Source: Loripinus fragilis (Eukaryota; Mollusca; Bivalvia; Lucinida; Lucinidae). From it: a stretch of 64,000 nucleotides of DNA. The stretch lies in NCBI GenBank assembly GCA_964019695.1, contig OZ026517.1, positions 53,189,672 to 53,253,671 of the forward strand, written 5' to 3'. The translations under genes were made by a program, and so were the position numbers. The notes below the pieces were generated by a model that worked only from the letters and a program-made list of their open reading frames with translations, was not told where the DNA came from and searched no databases. This document shows, piece after piece, positions 12,831 through 24,135 of this stretch (positions within the stretch are counted from its first letter, which is position 1; every line of letters starts with the position of its first letter).

Positions 12831-13816
12831 ATGCAATGTCTCGACAAAGATAACAGGGAGCGAGCCATTGGTATGCTTGATGCTGGGCTCTCCCAAGTGA
12901 GGTAGCCAGGCGCTTTGGTGTGCACCCAACCACGATAAATCGACTGGTATGCCAGTTAAGAATAACCTGAAGCACCGACGACAGACCAAGATCTGGGAGG
13001 CCACGAGTTACGCCACATGTCCAAGATCGCTACATTTGATTAAATTTCTTACCAAATAGGTTCCATATGCTGTATCCATTGCTGCTGACCTGCATTTTCG
13101 TCGTCCAATTAGTTCCAGAACAGTTTTACGTCGACTTGCTGCTGTTGGCATACGTCCACAGAGGCAATACCGTGGTCCTCATCTGATACAGCGTCACTTA
13201 CGTCAACGTTAAAGATGGGCTAGTAGGCAGCTGGGATAAACGATTCATCGATGGGGACATGTCCTGTTCACAGACGAGTCCAGTTTTCGGCTATGATGTA
13301 TTGAGGGCCGGCAAGAGTGTTTCGCAGAGTTGGAAGAGGTTCTGTGAATATTGCGTGTGCGACATGATCATTATGGCAGAGGCAGTTTGATGGTGTGGGC
13401 AGGGATTGTGGCACATGGGAGGTCAGACCTAGTATTCGTTAACAGAACTTTAGATGCTCAAAAATACGGTCAAGACATTCTGGCACATCACAGCGGTCCG
13501 TTCATTAGAGCCAATGGTGGTACTTTTCAGCAGGATAATGCCCGTCCACATGTTGCGCTGGACAATATGGACTATTCGAGGTACAATAACATTGATGTGT
13601 TACCCTGGCCGGCTCTATCGCCAGATGCGTCACCTATAGAGCACTTATGGGACCAGTCGGACAGAAGGGTTTGTAAATGTCAATAGCAGACCCAGACGTT
13701 GGATCAGTTAACGTGCTGCTTTGATGGAAGAGTGATAGCGTATTCCACAAGTGTCAATCATCTATGTGACGTCGATGTGTGGCAGTGATCAATAACTGGG
13801 GTGCTTTTACCAGATA
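12831..13816 (+). pseudogene. Decayed Tc1-type DD34E transposase
   Basis: This is the remnant of a Tc1-family cut-and-paste transposase. The N-terminal helix-turn-helix starts at ATG 12831 (MQCLDKDNRERAIGMLDAGL), then shifts frame near 12900 into RRFGVHPTTINRL and, after a stop, DDRPRSGRPRV. The catalytic domain shows TDESSF (first Asp, codon 13273), then TGA stops at 13294 and 13345, then GSLMVWAGI, QQDNARPHVA (second Asp) and SPIEHLWD (Glu). Exactly 34 residues separate the second Asp from the Glu, the Tc1 hallmark. The reading frame then stops at 13684, but eroded C-terminal sequence can be followed to about 13816. At least one frameshift and several stops make it inactive. The element may run from the end of the (TA)n tract (12647) to the terminal repeat at 14243, which would be 1.6 kb, the usual Tc1 size; the left end is uncertain. 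Confidence 0.9.
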
Positions 13817-13959
13817 CAGATTCGTGTGAATAGTGTAATTAGGGTAGTGTGGCGTTGGACGTTTCCACTCAAAAACAGAAGGTAAAATCAGCTTCCAATT
13901 GATGATGCTTATTGAAGAATAATCACTCTTCAAAATAATGAAATTTGTTTTGAAATATA

Positions 13960-14243
13960 CTGAGGGAAAAAAGTTTAGCAATCTACTTTGGGGATTCACA
14001 GTTTAGAAGAAATAGGACTTTAAATTCCATAGTGTCAAAAATGTATGTTGACAAAATGCTCAGCAGATCAAATCCTCACTATTAAGTCGGATTGTGTTTC
14101 TTTTGACCACTTGCGGGTAGCCATTACTTCATTTTCAAACAAGTGACATGTTTGCAAACCTGCCAACTAAAAAGATTTAATTGCTTCAAAGATCGCCTAT
14201 GAGAAACCCCATTATAAGTAATTGCTAAACTTTTTTCCCTCAG
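13960..14243. mobile_element. 284-bp Tc1/mariner-type MITE
   Basis: It has perfect 23-bp terminal inverted repeats (CTGAGGGAAAAAAGTTTAGC... at 13960-13982 and its complement at 14221-14243), extended imperfectly by about 17 bp, and TA on both outer sides (13958-13959 and 14244-14245). There is no coding capacity. It lies 140 bp after the decayed transposase and its right end could also be the right end of that element, in which case the left copy of the repeat at 13960 is a nested or rearranged terminus. Confidence 0.8.
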
Positions 14244-14952
14244 TATATATAAGATCTTGAAATTGCTTGAACAGTTAAAATCTTTATCGTTTCTTTTGTT
14301 AGTCAGTATATATGTATAATTGCTTCAAAACAGCTTGAAAATGTATTTGCAATTATGATTTAAGCTATAGATGGAATAGAAGTAAAATAGCACTTTCAAA
14401 AGCGCCATGTTTAGGAACAAGAAAACGTATGCCTTCAGTGTCATCAAGGAAATGGATATGGATAATATTATGAATGCATATTGCCTTCTCAGTTAAGAGA
14501 CTAGCTAGAATCTTGAGAATGTGTTTGTGGCAAGTTGATAGAATCCTTGCTACCTCTAAAAACTGCGACAACAAACAAAAAAATGCACATCAAACTCAAG
14601 TGCGCATTTTACACGGCGAATTTAGATACCGTTTCCAATATTTCTAGGCAGCTCATGCGCTGATAAGACCGCGCAATTGCACAGACTGATCTGAGTCTCT
14701 GTTGTTTGCATCTTGCAAGATTTTATCTTTTTTTTCACTACGCATGACTTACACAATTTCCATTTTGTTTGTCTTGGAATCACACTCAGCGAGAGCTTCC
14801 GGTGTAGACCACGCCTCAATACGAGTACCGCCCCAATCAGTATCTATCAGACAAATAGGATACGCCAACTTCTGATACAGGTACTTTCCATACAGCCAGC
14901 AGACAGCCGAAAAATACGACCAGGGGAAGTGTCCCACTGTATCTGTAAATGA

Positions 14953-15186
14953 GTCGCGACATGTGATTTTCAACTATGTGGCATTTTGACAAGTGCAGAC
15001 TCAGGTGAGCCTGTGCAGCCTCCCTTTAAGCTTAAAAATTCCAAATTATGTTCGGTCAGTAGCTTAACACTCATAGAATATTCAAGCGATTTGCAAAGGT
15101 TCTGATCAGACTGCGCGTATGCGCAGGCTGATCTGAACCTTTGCTGGTCGCATATGCCACATTGTTGGAAATCTCATGTTGCGGCC
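14953..15186. mobile_element. MITE family A, copy 1
   Basis: About 30 bp at each end are inverted repeats (GCGACATGTGATTTTCAAC at the left; TTGGAAATCTCATGTTGCGG at the right). The interior holds GCAGACTCAGGTGAGCCTGTG and a TGATCAGACTGCGCGTATGCGCAG-like palindrome. Further copies are at 28890-29118, 45920-46152 and, truncated, 22995-23065. Confidence 0.8.
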
Positions 15187-15220
15187 CAAATGATCACATG
15201 ACTAGGCATTCATCATAACC

Positions 15221-15454
15221 GGCCCCGAGGTTATAAAACTGTTTATATGCTCAACTCAACTGAGCATGGAATTTCAACTTCTCATAAGAACTAAGATGCT
15301 GAAAAATAAAGACGTTTCTTGCTTTCAAATTCTCAGATATATTTATATTGTTAATGAATATTAGAATGACAACAATCCATTTTAACATTTATGAGGATGA
15401 TAAATTTCCTGCTCAGTCAGTTGAGCATGAATATTTTTTTATAACATGGGGGCC
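15221..15454. mobile_element. MITE family F, copy 1
   Basis: The terminal inverted repeats start GGCCCCGAGGTTATAAAACT and contain CTCAACTCAACTGAGCATG, itself a palindrome. The second copy is at 22681-22926. It follows family A after only 34 bp. Confidence 0.75.
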
Positions 15455-15542
15455 TGGCTTGATCAATATTTGAGTTATTAATAGGTGTGTATGAATATGA
15501 AATCAAAGCAAAAATGTATTTAATTTGTAACATATAAGATTT

Positions 15543-15826
15543 TGTTTATTTGTTTTGTTGCTTTACGTCCCAAGTCAACAGCTATGGTCATTGCGGGACG
15601 GTCAGTTCACCTAACCACACTTTTTCCTGGGCAGGCTTGAACAAGCGGTTAACCAGTAATTCGTGCACAAACTTTCGCTTGTAACTGACAACAACCCTTC
15701 TTGAATGAATCAGCGGAAGGAGGAGAATGACCGTAGAAATCATTTCATGATCAATCTCCACGAAAGAATGGGACCGGACCGGGATCGAACTCGCGACCCC
15801 TGGATCTGCAGTCAGACACGAACATA
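15543..15826 (-). mobile_element. tRNA-derived SINE, copy 1
   Basis: On the minus strand a Pol III B-box-like GCGAGTTCGATCCCGG (near 15785) is followed by about 200 bp of body and ends in TGGGACGTAAAGCAACAAAA and an AAC/AAT-rich tail. The same 3' end (GGGACGTAAAG plus CAA-rich tail) closes the copies at 18690 and 44745. A tRNA-like head and shared 3' domain fit a SINE; family assignment is not attempted. Confidence 0.65.
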
Positions 15827-17040
15827 TAAGATTATCACAGCACATAAAGGTACATGCTTTTGTCAATGATGATGTCAATAACAATTTCAAACCCAAAATA
15901 AATGATAATACAGTCACTATGCTACATGCACAAAAAGGACTACATGCATACGTGCATTAGAGGGCGACCCCCCCCCCCCCTCACTCCCAGCTTGAAGCAA
16001 AAAAAAGAAAGTTGCACTCTTCCAATGTCTTCTGATTGGTTTAAAAGATCAACAAGGTTAGCTTTTAAAAAAGCTTAGAACCATCGCATGGCGTTTTACA
16101 GTTATTAAAGAAGAACTTTTTTGTGCTGTATTATTGCATTTGCTGAGGCCACTCTTTTCAGTGTTTCATGGACTTCAAGCTCAGAGTATTTTTTGTTTTA
16201 GTTAACGATTTGTGCATAGGTGATCATAGGAGATGGAAGCAAATAAAAGACAGGAAATATGCATATTCCAGTAAGACTCTGCTCATGAAAACACTGAATA
16301 ATTGTAGAGTTAACCCCCTCCCCAGCAGTATGTATTAGGTCATTCAACCGTATTCCTGAATCGAAGTTAATGCACATAATACCTAGGGGGCATATTGAAA
16401 CTGACCCTTCTACATCTAGATATTTCGTCACATTTAGTCTAGAATATCCGAAGGGCCCATGTTTGATTAAGATTCTCGATCAGTGTCTCTAAGGTCTCTA
16501 TTAGGCCTTTTCGCTTTTAGAAGCAATCCAGTATCCAAAGTATATCAACATCGCTCACGCAATGGTGGAATTTTGAAAGTAACTTGGTCGACGGGGAGTC
16601 TGAGAAAGAACTGTCAAAGACACTGCTGTTGGGGAGTTAACGCCTGATCCATTTCCGCAACTTGCTAATGGAACAGGCCCGAATCGAACACGCGCCCAAT
16701 GGAAGTTTACTAACGTATATCACTAGCGCTGACGCGCTGGTGAATAATACAAATGTAAAATTCGGGTATATATTTTAACTTTACCCGCTACTGACGTACG
16801 CGGCCCGATTGTCCCGGATAAGAGGCACTCACTGACGAAGAATAGACTTTAGCAGATGGTAGTTTAACCATCCAGCTAGTGGATAAACTAAAGAAAATGG
16901 CTTGAAACTATCCGAAAATAACGTTAAAAGACCGATTTTGTCAAGAGGGGCCTGCCTGACGACTTTATGGCCACCAAGACCTAAAGTCGTCAGTAACTAG
17001 GCCCTGAGGTCGTCAACGATGGGTGGCGTTTTTGTGACCC
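15827..17040. other. Gene-free stretch with a tRNA-like fragment
   Basis: A poly-C run lies at 15968-15980. Around 16670-16740 the minus strand carries GTGTTCGATTCGGGCC, a B-box-like sequence, preceded by a TAGCGCTAGTGATATAC region, suggesting a decayed tRNA-derived SINE head. No coding region was recognised. Confidence 0.4.
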
Positions 17041-17089
17041 TATTAGCGCAGTATAGGGCTGATTGGTGACACTTATCTATTTTAATGGG

Positions 17090-17600
17090 TTTGTGTTGCC
17101 TCAGAGGTGTCCTGGGTGCTAGTGGTCCTATGGGCGATCTAGGGATAAGGGGGCAGTGTTGGTAGTCGTAGGCGTGTACTATATGTCTAAGTAGTGATGG
17201 AGGTCATCTAAGGGACGCACTGGTGGTCTGAGAGTCGGTGTTGATGGTCCCAGGAACATACTGGAGGTCTCGTTGGTGGTGTTAGTGGTGTTGACGGCCA
17301 TATGGGCGTACTATGAAGGTATGAGTGGACTGGCAATGTTCGCATTCCTAGACGTGTTGTCTGATTTACTGACAGTGTAGATGATTGAAGGGACGTATTG
17401 AAGTACCTTATTGTTGGTCTAAGAAACCTATCGAAGGTATAAATGGCGGTATTGATGGGCTTACAGACGTATTAAAGGTCTGAGTGGTGATGCTACTAGT
17501 CGTTAGGGTATTTTCCCTGAGTAGCGGAGTTGGTAGTCCTCGATGTGTATTGAAGCTCCAAATGGCGGTGGTAATATGGATGTATACTCAGTGGCCATGA
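17090..17600. repeat. Degenerate GT-rich minisatellite
   Basis: About 500 bp are built from diverged units of roughly 40-50 bp whose shared pattern is GGACGTATTGAAGGTCTGAG followed by TGGTGGTGTTGATGGTCC. Unit starts can be followed at 17213, 17250, 17301, 17392, 17465 and 17540. G and T are strongly enriched on the + strand relative to the surroundings. No open frame across it is convincing. Confidence 0.6.
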
Positions 17601-18529
17601 TCCTATGAGCACACATGAGCGTACATTTATATGTAGATCAAAGTAGTGTGGTCGGTGTATGCTTAAACAGAATACCAGAGAAACTGTGTTGGTCGTGTAA
17701 ATCTCTTTATTCAGGTGTTAATAGTTCTGTAGGCGTTCTGAGTGTGGCTGGCATACATGAGCAACTTCATGAGTACCATGTCTTAGGGATTTGCAACTTA
17801 TACTGATTTAAACTGGCATGCTCAGCTACTCAGACTTGAAATTTAGGAATTGGCAATTATGAGCATTTAATATAATATCTAGACAACGAAAACAAGAGCT
17901 TACCAGACTGTTTGCAGGCTATTATGGTGGAAAATGAAACCCCGGCGCATCTACGGCACTGCCAGGACTAATCAGAGGGTAACCACCGGCACTTAAGCCC
18001 CACTATGTCCCCGGTATGCATTTCCCCTAAGGAGCGGGGTATACGAAAGACTGGTGCATAAAACGAGTTAAAGTCGTTGTTTTAACACAGACGAAGTGAG
18101 TTAACAGGGAGAAAAATCACCCATTTTTGTGAAGCCCAAAACCTCAGCAGGTCGGACCTTAAGTAGTCATCTCACTTTTCAGCCTAATATGTCTGTTAGG
18201 GATTGTCTTATCGGTCATAGGGATGTAATTTTTGCTAATTCGATATCTTCTGTACATGTAAAAATGCAAGTGTGAATGTGGAACAGATGTACAGTATAGT
18301 AATTTCGTTTCGCGATCACCTTCAGCTATCGACAGACTCCCAATTTTGCAAACAATTGGGTACCCCGATTTCAAAGCCTACCACTCGGATGCCTTTAATA
18401 CATTGGCTGTACTTCATACATCAATACACAGGGCAGATAATTTCCTTTCAAATGATGCCCCCTCTAAGAGGTTTCGATGATGTGGACGGAAGAGAGCGAG
18501 GCCAAAAGAAAACTGACGACCTTAGGGCT

Positions 18530-18690
18530 GCGTACGTTATACATAAAATGCGTCACTGCGTTGTGGTTCTTGAGCAAGACACATTTATCCTAGCTTAGTA
18601 CTGGTTCAACCCAGGAACATCCGTCCCTATATAACTGAAAGATTGTTGATGGGACGTAAAGAATCAAATCAAACAATCAAACAATCAAAT
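18530..18690 (+). mobile_element. SINE 3' domain, copy 2
   Basis: The sequence runs through TTCTTGAGCAAGACACAT and GTACTGGTTCAACCCAGG to GATGGGACGTAAAGAATC and a tail of CAAT/CAAA units (18661-18690). It matches the 3' ends of the copies at 15543 and 44745. The head was not delimited. Confidence 0.6.
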
Positions 18691-18699
18691 ACATGAAAT

Positions 18700-19350
18700 G
18701 CTGAACTGATCGTAATATGCACGACCCGTGGTGAACGTAGATATTAGAAAGAATATTTTAAAAGTTAAAATCAGTTTGTTCTGCTCGGACAGTACCGAGA
18801 AGCATTTCGGTTGAAGTGTAGTAATTTCCAGAATTAATTGTGGGGGAGGCGGGGGTGGCGGTCGATTGTTTTCGGCAAATTTTGTACCAGTTTTGCATAC
18901 CAGTGGCCAGACAATGTTATAATGTATAAGTCAGTAAAATTTGATCAAAATATATCAAGAGATATGAGCATTTTCACTAACTGACCTCGACCAGCCAGAC
19001 TGATGCTCGGGTGAAGCCTCGTCACCATTTTGCTTACCAGTGTCTAGACAAAATATGGAAATTTTGTATCGTCTATGACGTAGAATGGCTTCATATCTCA
19101 TATGTACCCTGTTCTAAATTATGTCCCGTCTGGTGGTATTACATTGTACTTGGTTAAGATCTTTGAGTAAGGCCATCGTCATATGTTTGTACTTAAAAAA
19201 AGAAAAAAAGATGACCTTGAGATAAGAAGTACACTTGATCAATTGGTGCGGTGTCCCCCAACTGCATAGTTCAACGTAATGACCTATTAGACTGCTACAC
19301 AGGTTTAGATATACAAAATTTGTAATTATTTTCTTACCGATCAATTTTAA
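18700..19350. other. Gene-free stretch
   Basis: Nothing recognisable apart from a G-rich patch at 18841-18861. Confidence 0.4.
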
Positions 19351-19354
19351 CATA

Positions 19355-19440
19355 AGTTTTGGGTGCTCAAAAGAACCGTCTCATTGAGACGGTTCTTTTA
19401 AGTACCCACACTATATGTTTTGGCTGAGAAATAAGAAAAT
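19355..19440. repeat. Hairpin repeat family E, copy 1
   Basis: AAAGAACCGTCTCA and its complement TGAGACGGTTCTTT form a 15-bp perfect stem with a one-base loop (19371-19401). It is followed by ACCCACAxxATATGTTTTGG and TGAGAAATAAGAAA. The same block is found at 25085-25175, 25738-25852 (stem duplicated) and inverted at 55005-55080. Confidence 0.75.
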
Positions 19441-20150
19441 TAAATTTTCGTTACGCGCGCTTAACTAAAGTCCCGAGTTACTGTCTGACATTTCAGATAA
19501 GGCGGCATATGAAGGATGTCATGAGAATTTTTTTTCTTATCTTCTTTATTTTGGGCCAGTCCATACTCTGTAAAAATATTAATTTATTCCCTAATTGGGT
19601 GGCACCTAAACCGCCATTAGCTTTGGCGTTACCTATCAACTCTGGGCTTTTTCCAGCAATTTTGGGAAAATTCCCCTGACCAAAATTGGGAAAAAATGAT
19701 CGACTTAACATCAAAATTAGCAGAAACATAACAAGGGTAGTATCTACGAAATCAAGTTATTTTAGATTGTATTATGCCAAGCATATCACTTATGCACAAA
19801 TGTTTAAGTATCATTCTGATATGGGTCATTATTTCTCATAAGTAGATCTAGAAGTGGTCTCTAAAAAAAGTGAAAAAAAATCTTTTCTTTATTTGGGAAC
19901 AACGGACTTGGTATTAGGAAAAATGGGGCTATTTTCGATTGGGAATGGGGCCGAAATTCGGCCCCTAGAGATGGGCAGAAATTTCATTAAAATTATGCTC
20001 TTTTCGATTGTATTTATCCGGAGAATAACTACAACAAAACTGGTATTTATGACTGGGGAAATTTTGTCCTCAAGCTGTTTTTGTAGGAAAGTAAGTGTAA
20101 AGTTACACCATAATGAGTGGCAGCTCAGCTTTCACCTCTTTTAATGGTTA
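19441..20150. other. Gene-free stretch
   Basis: No coding sequence was recognised. At 19930-19970 the sequence GGGCCGAAATTCGGCCCC is a strong 18-bp palindrome. Confidence 0.4.
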
Positions 20151-20156
20151 CTTATA

Positions 20157-20366
20157 GGGTGAAGTCGGGTAAATTCGGACATCAGGTAAATTCGGACACA
20201 TTTACAAACAGTGTTAATCCAGATGAGACGGCTCCTTATGTGCCGTCTCATCAGGATTTTCTCTGTGTACTTAGTTAATTTATTTTTATTCCAATATTTG
20301 AAATATGAAACGAACAAGATCGCTGTCCGAATTAAGCTGTCTGTCCGAATATATCCGTCTTTACCC
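20157..20366. mobile_element. 210-bp MITE with TA flanks, copy 1
   Basis: The termini GGGTGAAGTCGGGTAAATTC and the complement of TCCGAATATATCCGTCTTTA are about 25-bp imperfect inverted repeats, flanked by TA on both sides (20155-20156 and 20367-20368). The interior has a GATGAGACGGCTCC / GTGCCGTCTCATC stem. A second copy is at 30053-30260, also preceded by CTTA-TA. Confidence 0.8.
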
Positions 20367-20634
20367 TACTGATTTTTTACAGGGTATGGATAGCGGTGGC
20401 TATCGTATTACTTGACTTTTCGCTTACTGTAAAGGCGGCGCCTCATGAATGCGTAATAAGGACTAGTCAAACTTAGGCATAGGTAAAAGTTGAAAAAGAG
20501 GCGTGGTTTTATTCAAAAGTAACTGTATCATCTTGAACCACAACCTCAGTCATTATTTAGTCCTTAAAACACCAGCAAAATAACTGCATTTGAAAATGTC
20601 TATTTAACATACGAGGGAGGCAAACAATGCGGAT

Positions 20635-20691
20635 CCAGATCAGACTGCTCCTACAGGAGCAGACTGCTCCTACAGGAGCAGTCTGATCTGG
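20635..20691. repeat. 57-bp compound palindrome
   Basis: Outer arms CCAGATCAGACTGCTCCT and AGGAGCAGTCTGATCTGG pair over 18 bp. Inside, the 19-bp unit AGACTGCTCCTACAGGAGC occurs twice in tandem, and each unit is itself a small hairpin. Confidence 0.85.
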
Positions 20692-21290
20692 GTTCACACT
20701 TTTTATCTATGAGGCTTCAAATAGTTTAGTGGACGACAAAAAACATACATTTTGTGATTATGCGCTTTAAGGGTTAATAACTGTGAGTTCATTTTGTATA
20801 CGGTTAGGATTTTCATGAAATGCACGCACGTTTGCGTGGCTCAAAAAGCTTATTAACTCTTTACCAAACTATAAATAAAACCTGATTTCCCTTCCTTAGC
20901 AGATGAAATAGCCGAACCACACCCAGATATGAATATTAAAGTTGTCGCCTTTACAGTAAGAGAAAAGTCAAGTAATACCCGAGTCAATTGGATGTGTTGG
21001 AACCTTGATCAGACGATGCGTTCTGTGAATGTACCGTGTATACAATTTATTTCTGCAGAATAATTCTTTCCTTGCTACCGTCGACCTTTGTCGGCTGCTG
21101 ATAACCTTTACAAACAGTTTGGACCCAACTCATGCAGGATCTCACAAAACGTACGCCGGATCCAAACCGCTTGACACTCTCATAATTTTCATGAAAGATC
21201 AATTTTGGAGAAAAAAAGTCAACAGACGAAAACAAAAGCATGAAACATTACCCAGCATGCAACTAGTCAACTTCCACAACCTTTGCTAAA
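20692..21290. other. Gene-free stretch
   Basis: No gene was recognised. Small open frames here lack family signatures. Confidence 0.4.
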
Positions 21291-21394
21291 TTATTATAAG
21301 ACTTGGTTCAAGTGTCCACCATTGCAGCCCTGTAGGTACGCAAACAGATCAGGTCTGCCATCCTTAGAGTATGCGGTTTGCGAATGCTTGCATA

Positions 21395-21805
21395 AGCCAT
21401 ACATACAATTTGATATATTTACCTTTTCAAATCAAGCCTTAAATGAATCTTTAGATTTTCGCAACCGTTCATAGCTTCATGAACATGATGAATGACTCTA
21501 ATTTGATTGACAGCTGACAAGCTCACTTGTCCGTGCAATACGCTTCGAGCATCGACTTCATTCACCAGAAGTGACAATGGTGTTGTGATTGACAGCGAGC
21601 CATACCTGAGTCGAACGTGCAAAACAAGCTTCTCGTTTGCTCCATTGGCTGTCTGTGTTCACACTGGCTGTTTCGCTTTTCCGTTTTACACTCCAACAAA
21701 ACCGTTAATACAATTACATATCAAATACAAACGTGTTTTGTTTCCTAAATTCAAAATAATTTCTACATTTTAGATATTTATAATAAAATGTAAATATAAG
21801 CAATA
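21395..21805 (+). repeat. Dispersed repeat family G, copy 1
   Basis: This stretch is repeated in inverted orientation at about 23195-23690 and as a fragment at 4560-4675. Frames in the two main copies translate to similar peptides sharing CPCNTLR or YPCNTLR, VVIDSE and HIKYK, but each copy also has frame breaks and no known family was recognised. The similarity is explained by DNA-level repetition. Confidence 0.6.
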
Positions 21806-21813
21806 TATTCAAC

Positions 21814-21957
21814 TTTTTGGAATGTTCATGGAATCATGAATACTTCGGGTCTCTTGCAAAGTTAACGTGAAACCTTTTGAGCTTCACTTACATTGCAAGA
21901 AAAACGAAGTTTTCATGATTCCATGAATATTCCAAGATTCCATGAGCATTCCAAAAA
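21814..21957. mobile_element. Hairpin MITE family H, copy 2
   Basis: GGAATGTTCATGGAATCATG at the left faces CATGATTCCATGAATATTCC at the right, with a further GGAATGCTCATGG-type complement at the very end (21940-21957). It directly adjoins repeat G. Confidence 0.7.
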
Positions 21958-22198
21958 TCGAATTAGTTTCTTAAATAAACTTTTACCTTTATTAGGCAAG
22001 GACCATTTCTCCTCTATCTCCAGAAGATCATACTTAAGTGCAGCAGATGTTTTCAGGGCGACATAAATAGACGTAAATATGGATAGTTCATTGCGTCGTT
22101 AACTTCTTCCGTAGTATTGAATACCTGAACAAAGTTTAGAAGTATAGCTGAAGAAAATTCATATGTGCCAGTGCATAAGATTTCGAAATTTATAGCAT

Positions 22199-22390
22199 TG
22201 GCAAGCAGCAAAGGCTCAGGTGAGTCGGTGCACATGTGCAGACTCGCATGAGTCGTCACTGTTTGCATACTTTAGGTATTGGTGTAGATGAAGGCTCAGA
22301 ACAGACATTAGAACGCTAGCACGCTTGATACGTCATCACGAGCGTTTATTAGAGGAATTTGCACATCTGTGATAAGTACCAAAATGCCAG
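22199..22390. mobile_element. MITE family B, copy 1
   Basis: The interior shares TGTAGATGAAGGCTCAGAAC and CGTTTATTAGAGG with copies at 31286-31467, 31852-32030 and 46585-46807. The right end GTGATAAGTACCAAAAT matches the family terminus. The left terminus is eroded. Confidence 0.6.
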
Positions 22391-22680
22391 CTCTTACACA
22401 GCAGTGATCGAATTCAGAAATATACCTGAGCAAGATACAGGTAGATACCGGAGCAGAATGTAGAGACTGAGCTAGGTACTAGCAAACAAAATAGAGAAGT
22501 ATACCCCGTCGATTCATATGAAATATCAAACCAAATATGGTCTCTTTGAAACAAATGAGTTTGACCAGAAAATGCCACACTCACAGACCCACCCATGACA
22601 AAATTAGGAAAAAACAGTAAAACACAGACAACAAAAGACACACACATGAACGCAGCAAAACACTTGTAGCAAAGCAACCT

Positions 22681-22926
22681 GGCATCGAGGTTATATAACT
22701 TTTGCATGCTCAACTGAACTGAGGATGAAATTTATCATGCTCATAAATATTTAAATGCCAACTATTGTTGGCATATTAACATTTATTAGCATGATAAATA
22801 CAACATCTGAAAGTTTGAAATAAGACAACTTAAAGTCATTATTATTCAGCTTTTTAGTCTTAATTAGCAATTGAAATTTCATGCTCAGTTGAGTTGAGCA
22901 TGGAAAAAGTTTTATAACCTCGAGGT
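22681..22926. mobile_element. MITE family F, copy 2
   Basis: The termini TCGAGGTTATATAACTTTTG and its complement ending at 22926 are inverted repeats of about 50 bp containing the GCTCAACT...GAGCATG palindrome. It is related to 15221-15454. Confidence 0.75.
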
Positions 22927-22994
22927 GAGTTCTCTTCCTCAGCGAGCTGCTTTGCCAATTTGAAACTAGAAAGGACACTAAAAACAATAATTGA

Positions 22995-23065
22995 GCCGTG
23001 ACATGAGATTTCCAACAATGTGGTATGTGCGACCAGCAAAGCCTTAGATCAGCCTGCGCATACGC
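22995..23065. mobile_element. Truncated MITE family A copy
   Basis: The left terminus GCCGTGACATGAGATTTCC and the GCCTTAGATCAGCCTGCGCA part are present, but the element stops where the inverted-repeat element at 23066 begins, so it was probably interrupted. Confidence 0.6.
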
Positions 23066-24135
23066 AAAACACCGCTGAACGTTTGTCCATTTAAATGCAC
23101 ATATATAGGCAAAATTCATTTAAATTTTATTAGAGTTTGGTCGGAAATAATGAGTTTGAAAAGTGACCGATTAGAACTAGGTTTAAGTATATTTACATTA
23201 TATTATTAATATCTAAAATATAGAAATTATTTTTTAATGCATGAGCCAAAACAGTTTTGTATTTAATATGGAATCTTTTAAACGCTTTTGTCGGATTATA
23301 AAACGGAATAGCGGAATAGCGACCGTGAACCAGGACAGCCAGAGGCTTGTTTTGCACGAAAGAGTGTAGCTCGCTGTCAATCACAACACAAGTTTCACTT
23401 CTGGCAAATGAGCTCGAAGTTCGAAGCGTATTGCACGGGTAAGTAAACTTGGCAGCTGTCAATCACATTTGTGTCATACATGAGGCTATGATCAACGGTT
23501 GCAAAAATACAAATGTAAATTAAAATATTGCTTCGAAAATGTAAATAAAGAAATGTTAAGGACCAAACTTCTATTATATAAAAGCTTACATAGCCTCAGA
23601 ACTAAAAGCGCACATCGACGTTGATACGGCGTTGTTTCGATGTTATGTTTTTTTGTTGGGATACATTGTTTACTATGACCTTCCATTCAATGAATGAAGA
23701 CGCTACTAATCGCTTCCACATTCTAATCAATGCACCCCTTGCTCTCATATTGTATTCATACAAAAAAATAAACATCCACAACAATACTTCAGTTACCTGA
23801 CTCCACGCCCCTGAGCAAAATGCTGCAAACAGCGACCAATAAAAAAACACTTGGCGCCCGTTCTGCAGCCATTTTATGTTGTCTATGTTTAAAATCCGGC
23901 GTTCTTTAGATGACCTGCTTGGACTGACAACGGTGTCATTGAGATAGGAGATATGGACTTTGCATTAGTCCTGATAAACAAAGCATTTTAAAGTAATATT
24001 ATTAATATACTTAAACCAAGTTCTAATTGGTCACTTTTCGAACTCATTATTTCTGACCATACGCTAATAAAATTAAAATGATTTTTTGCCTTTATATGTG
24101 TATTTTAATGGGCAAACGTTTAGCAGTGTTTTTGA
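23066..24135. mobile_element. 1.07-kb foldback element carrying repeat G
   Basis: The left arm (23066-23215) and right arm (23990-24135) are inverted copies over roughly 140 bp, with shared ACCGATTAGAACTAGGTTTA (right arm ACCAATTAGAACTTGGTTTA) and AAATAATGAGTT. Between the arms lies repeat G on the minus strand (about 23195-23690). No transposase is present. Confidence 0.7.

Noticed and set aside
21507..21773. Host gene with a paralogue at 23193-23462 (minus)
   Set aside because: The similarity extends outside the frames and coincides with a dispersed DNA repeat; no start, splice or domain evidence.
22751..23119. 122-codon minus-strand open frame
   Set aside because: It spans two MITEs and a foldback arm, so it is chance coding across repeats.
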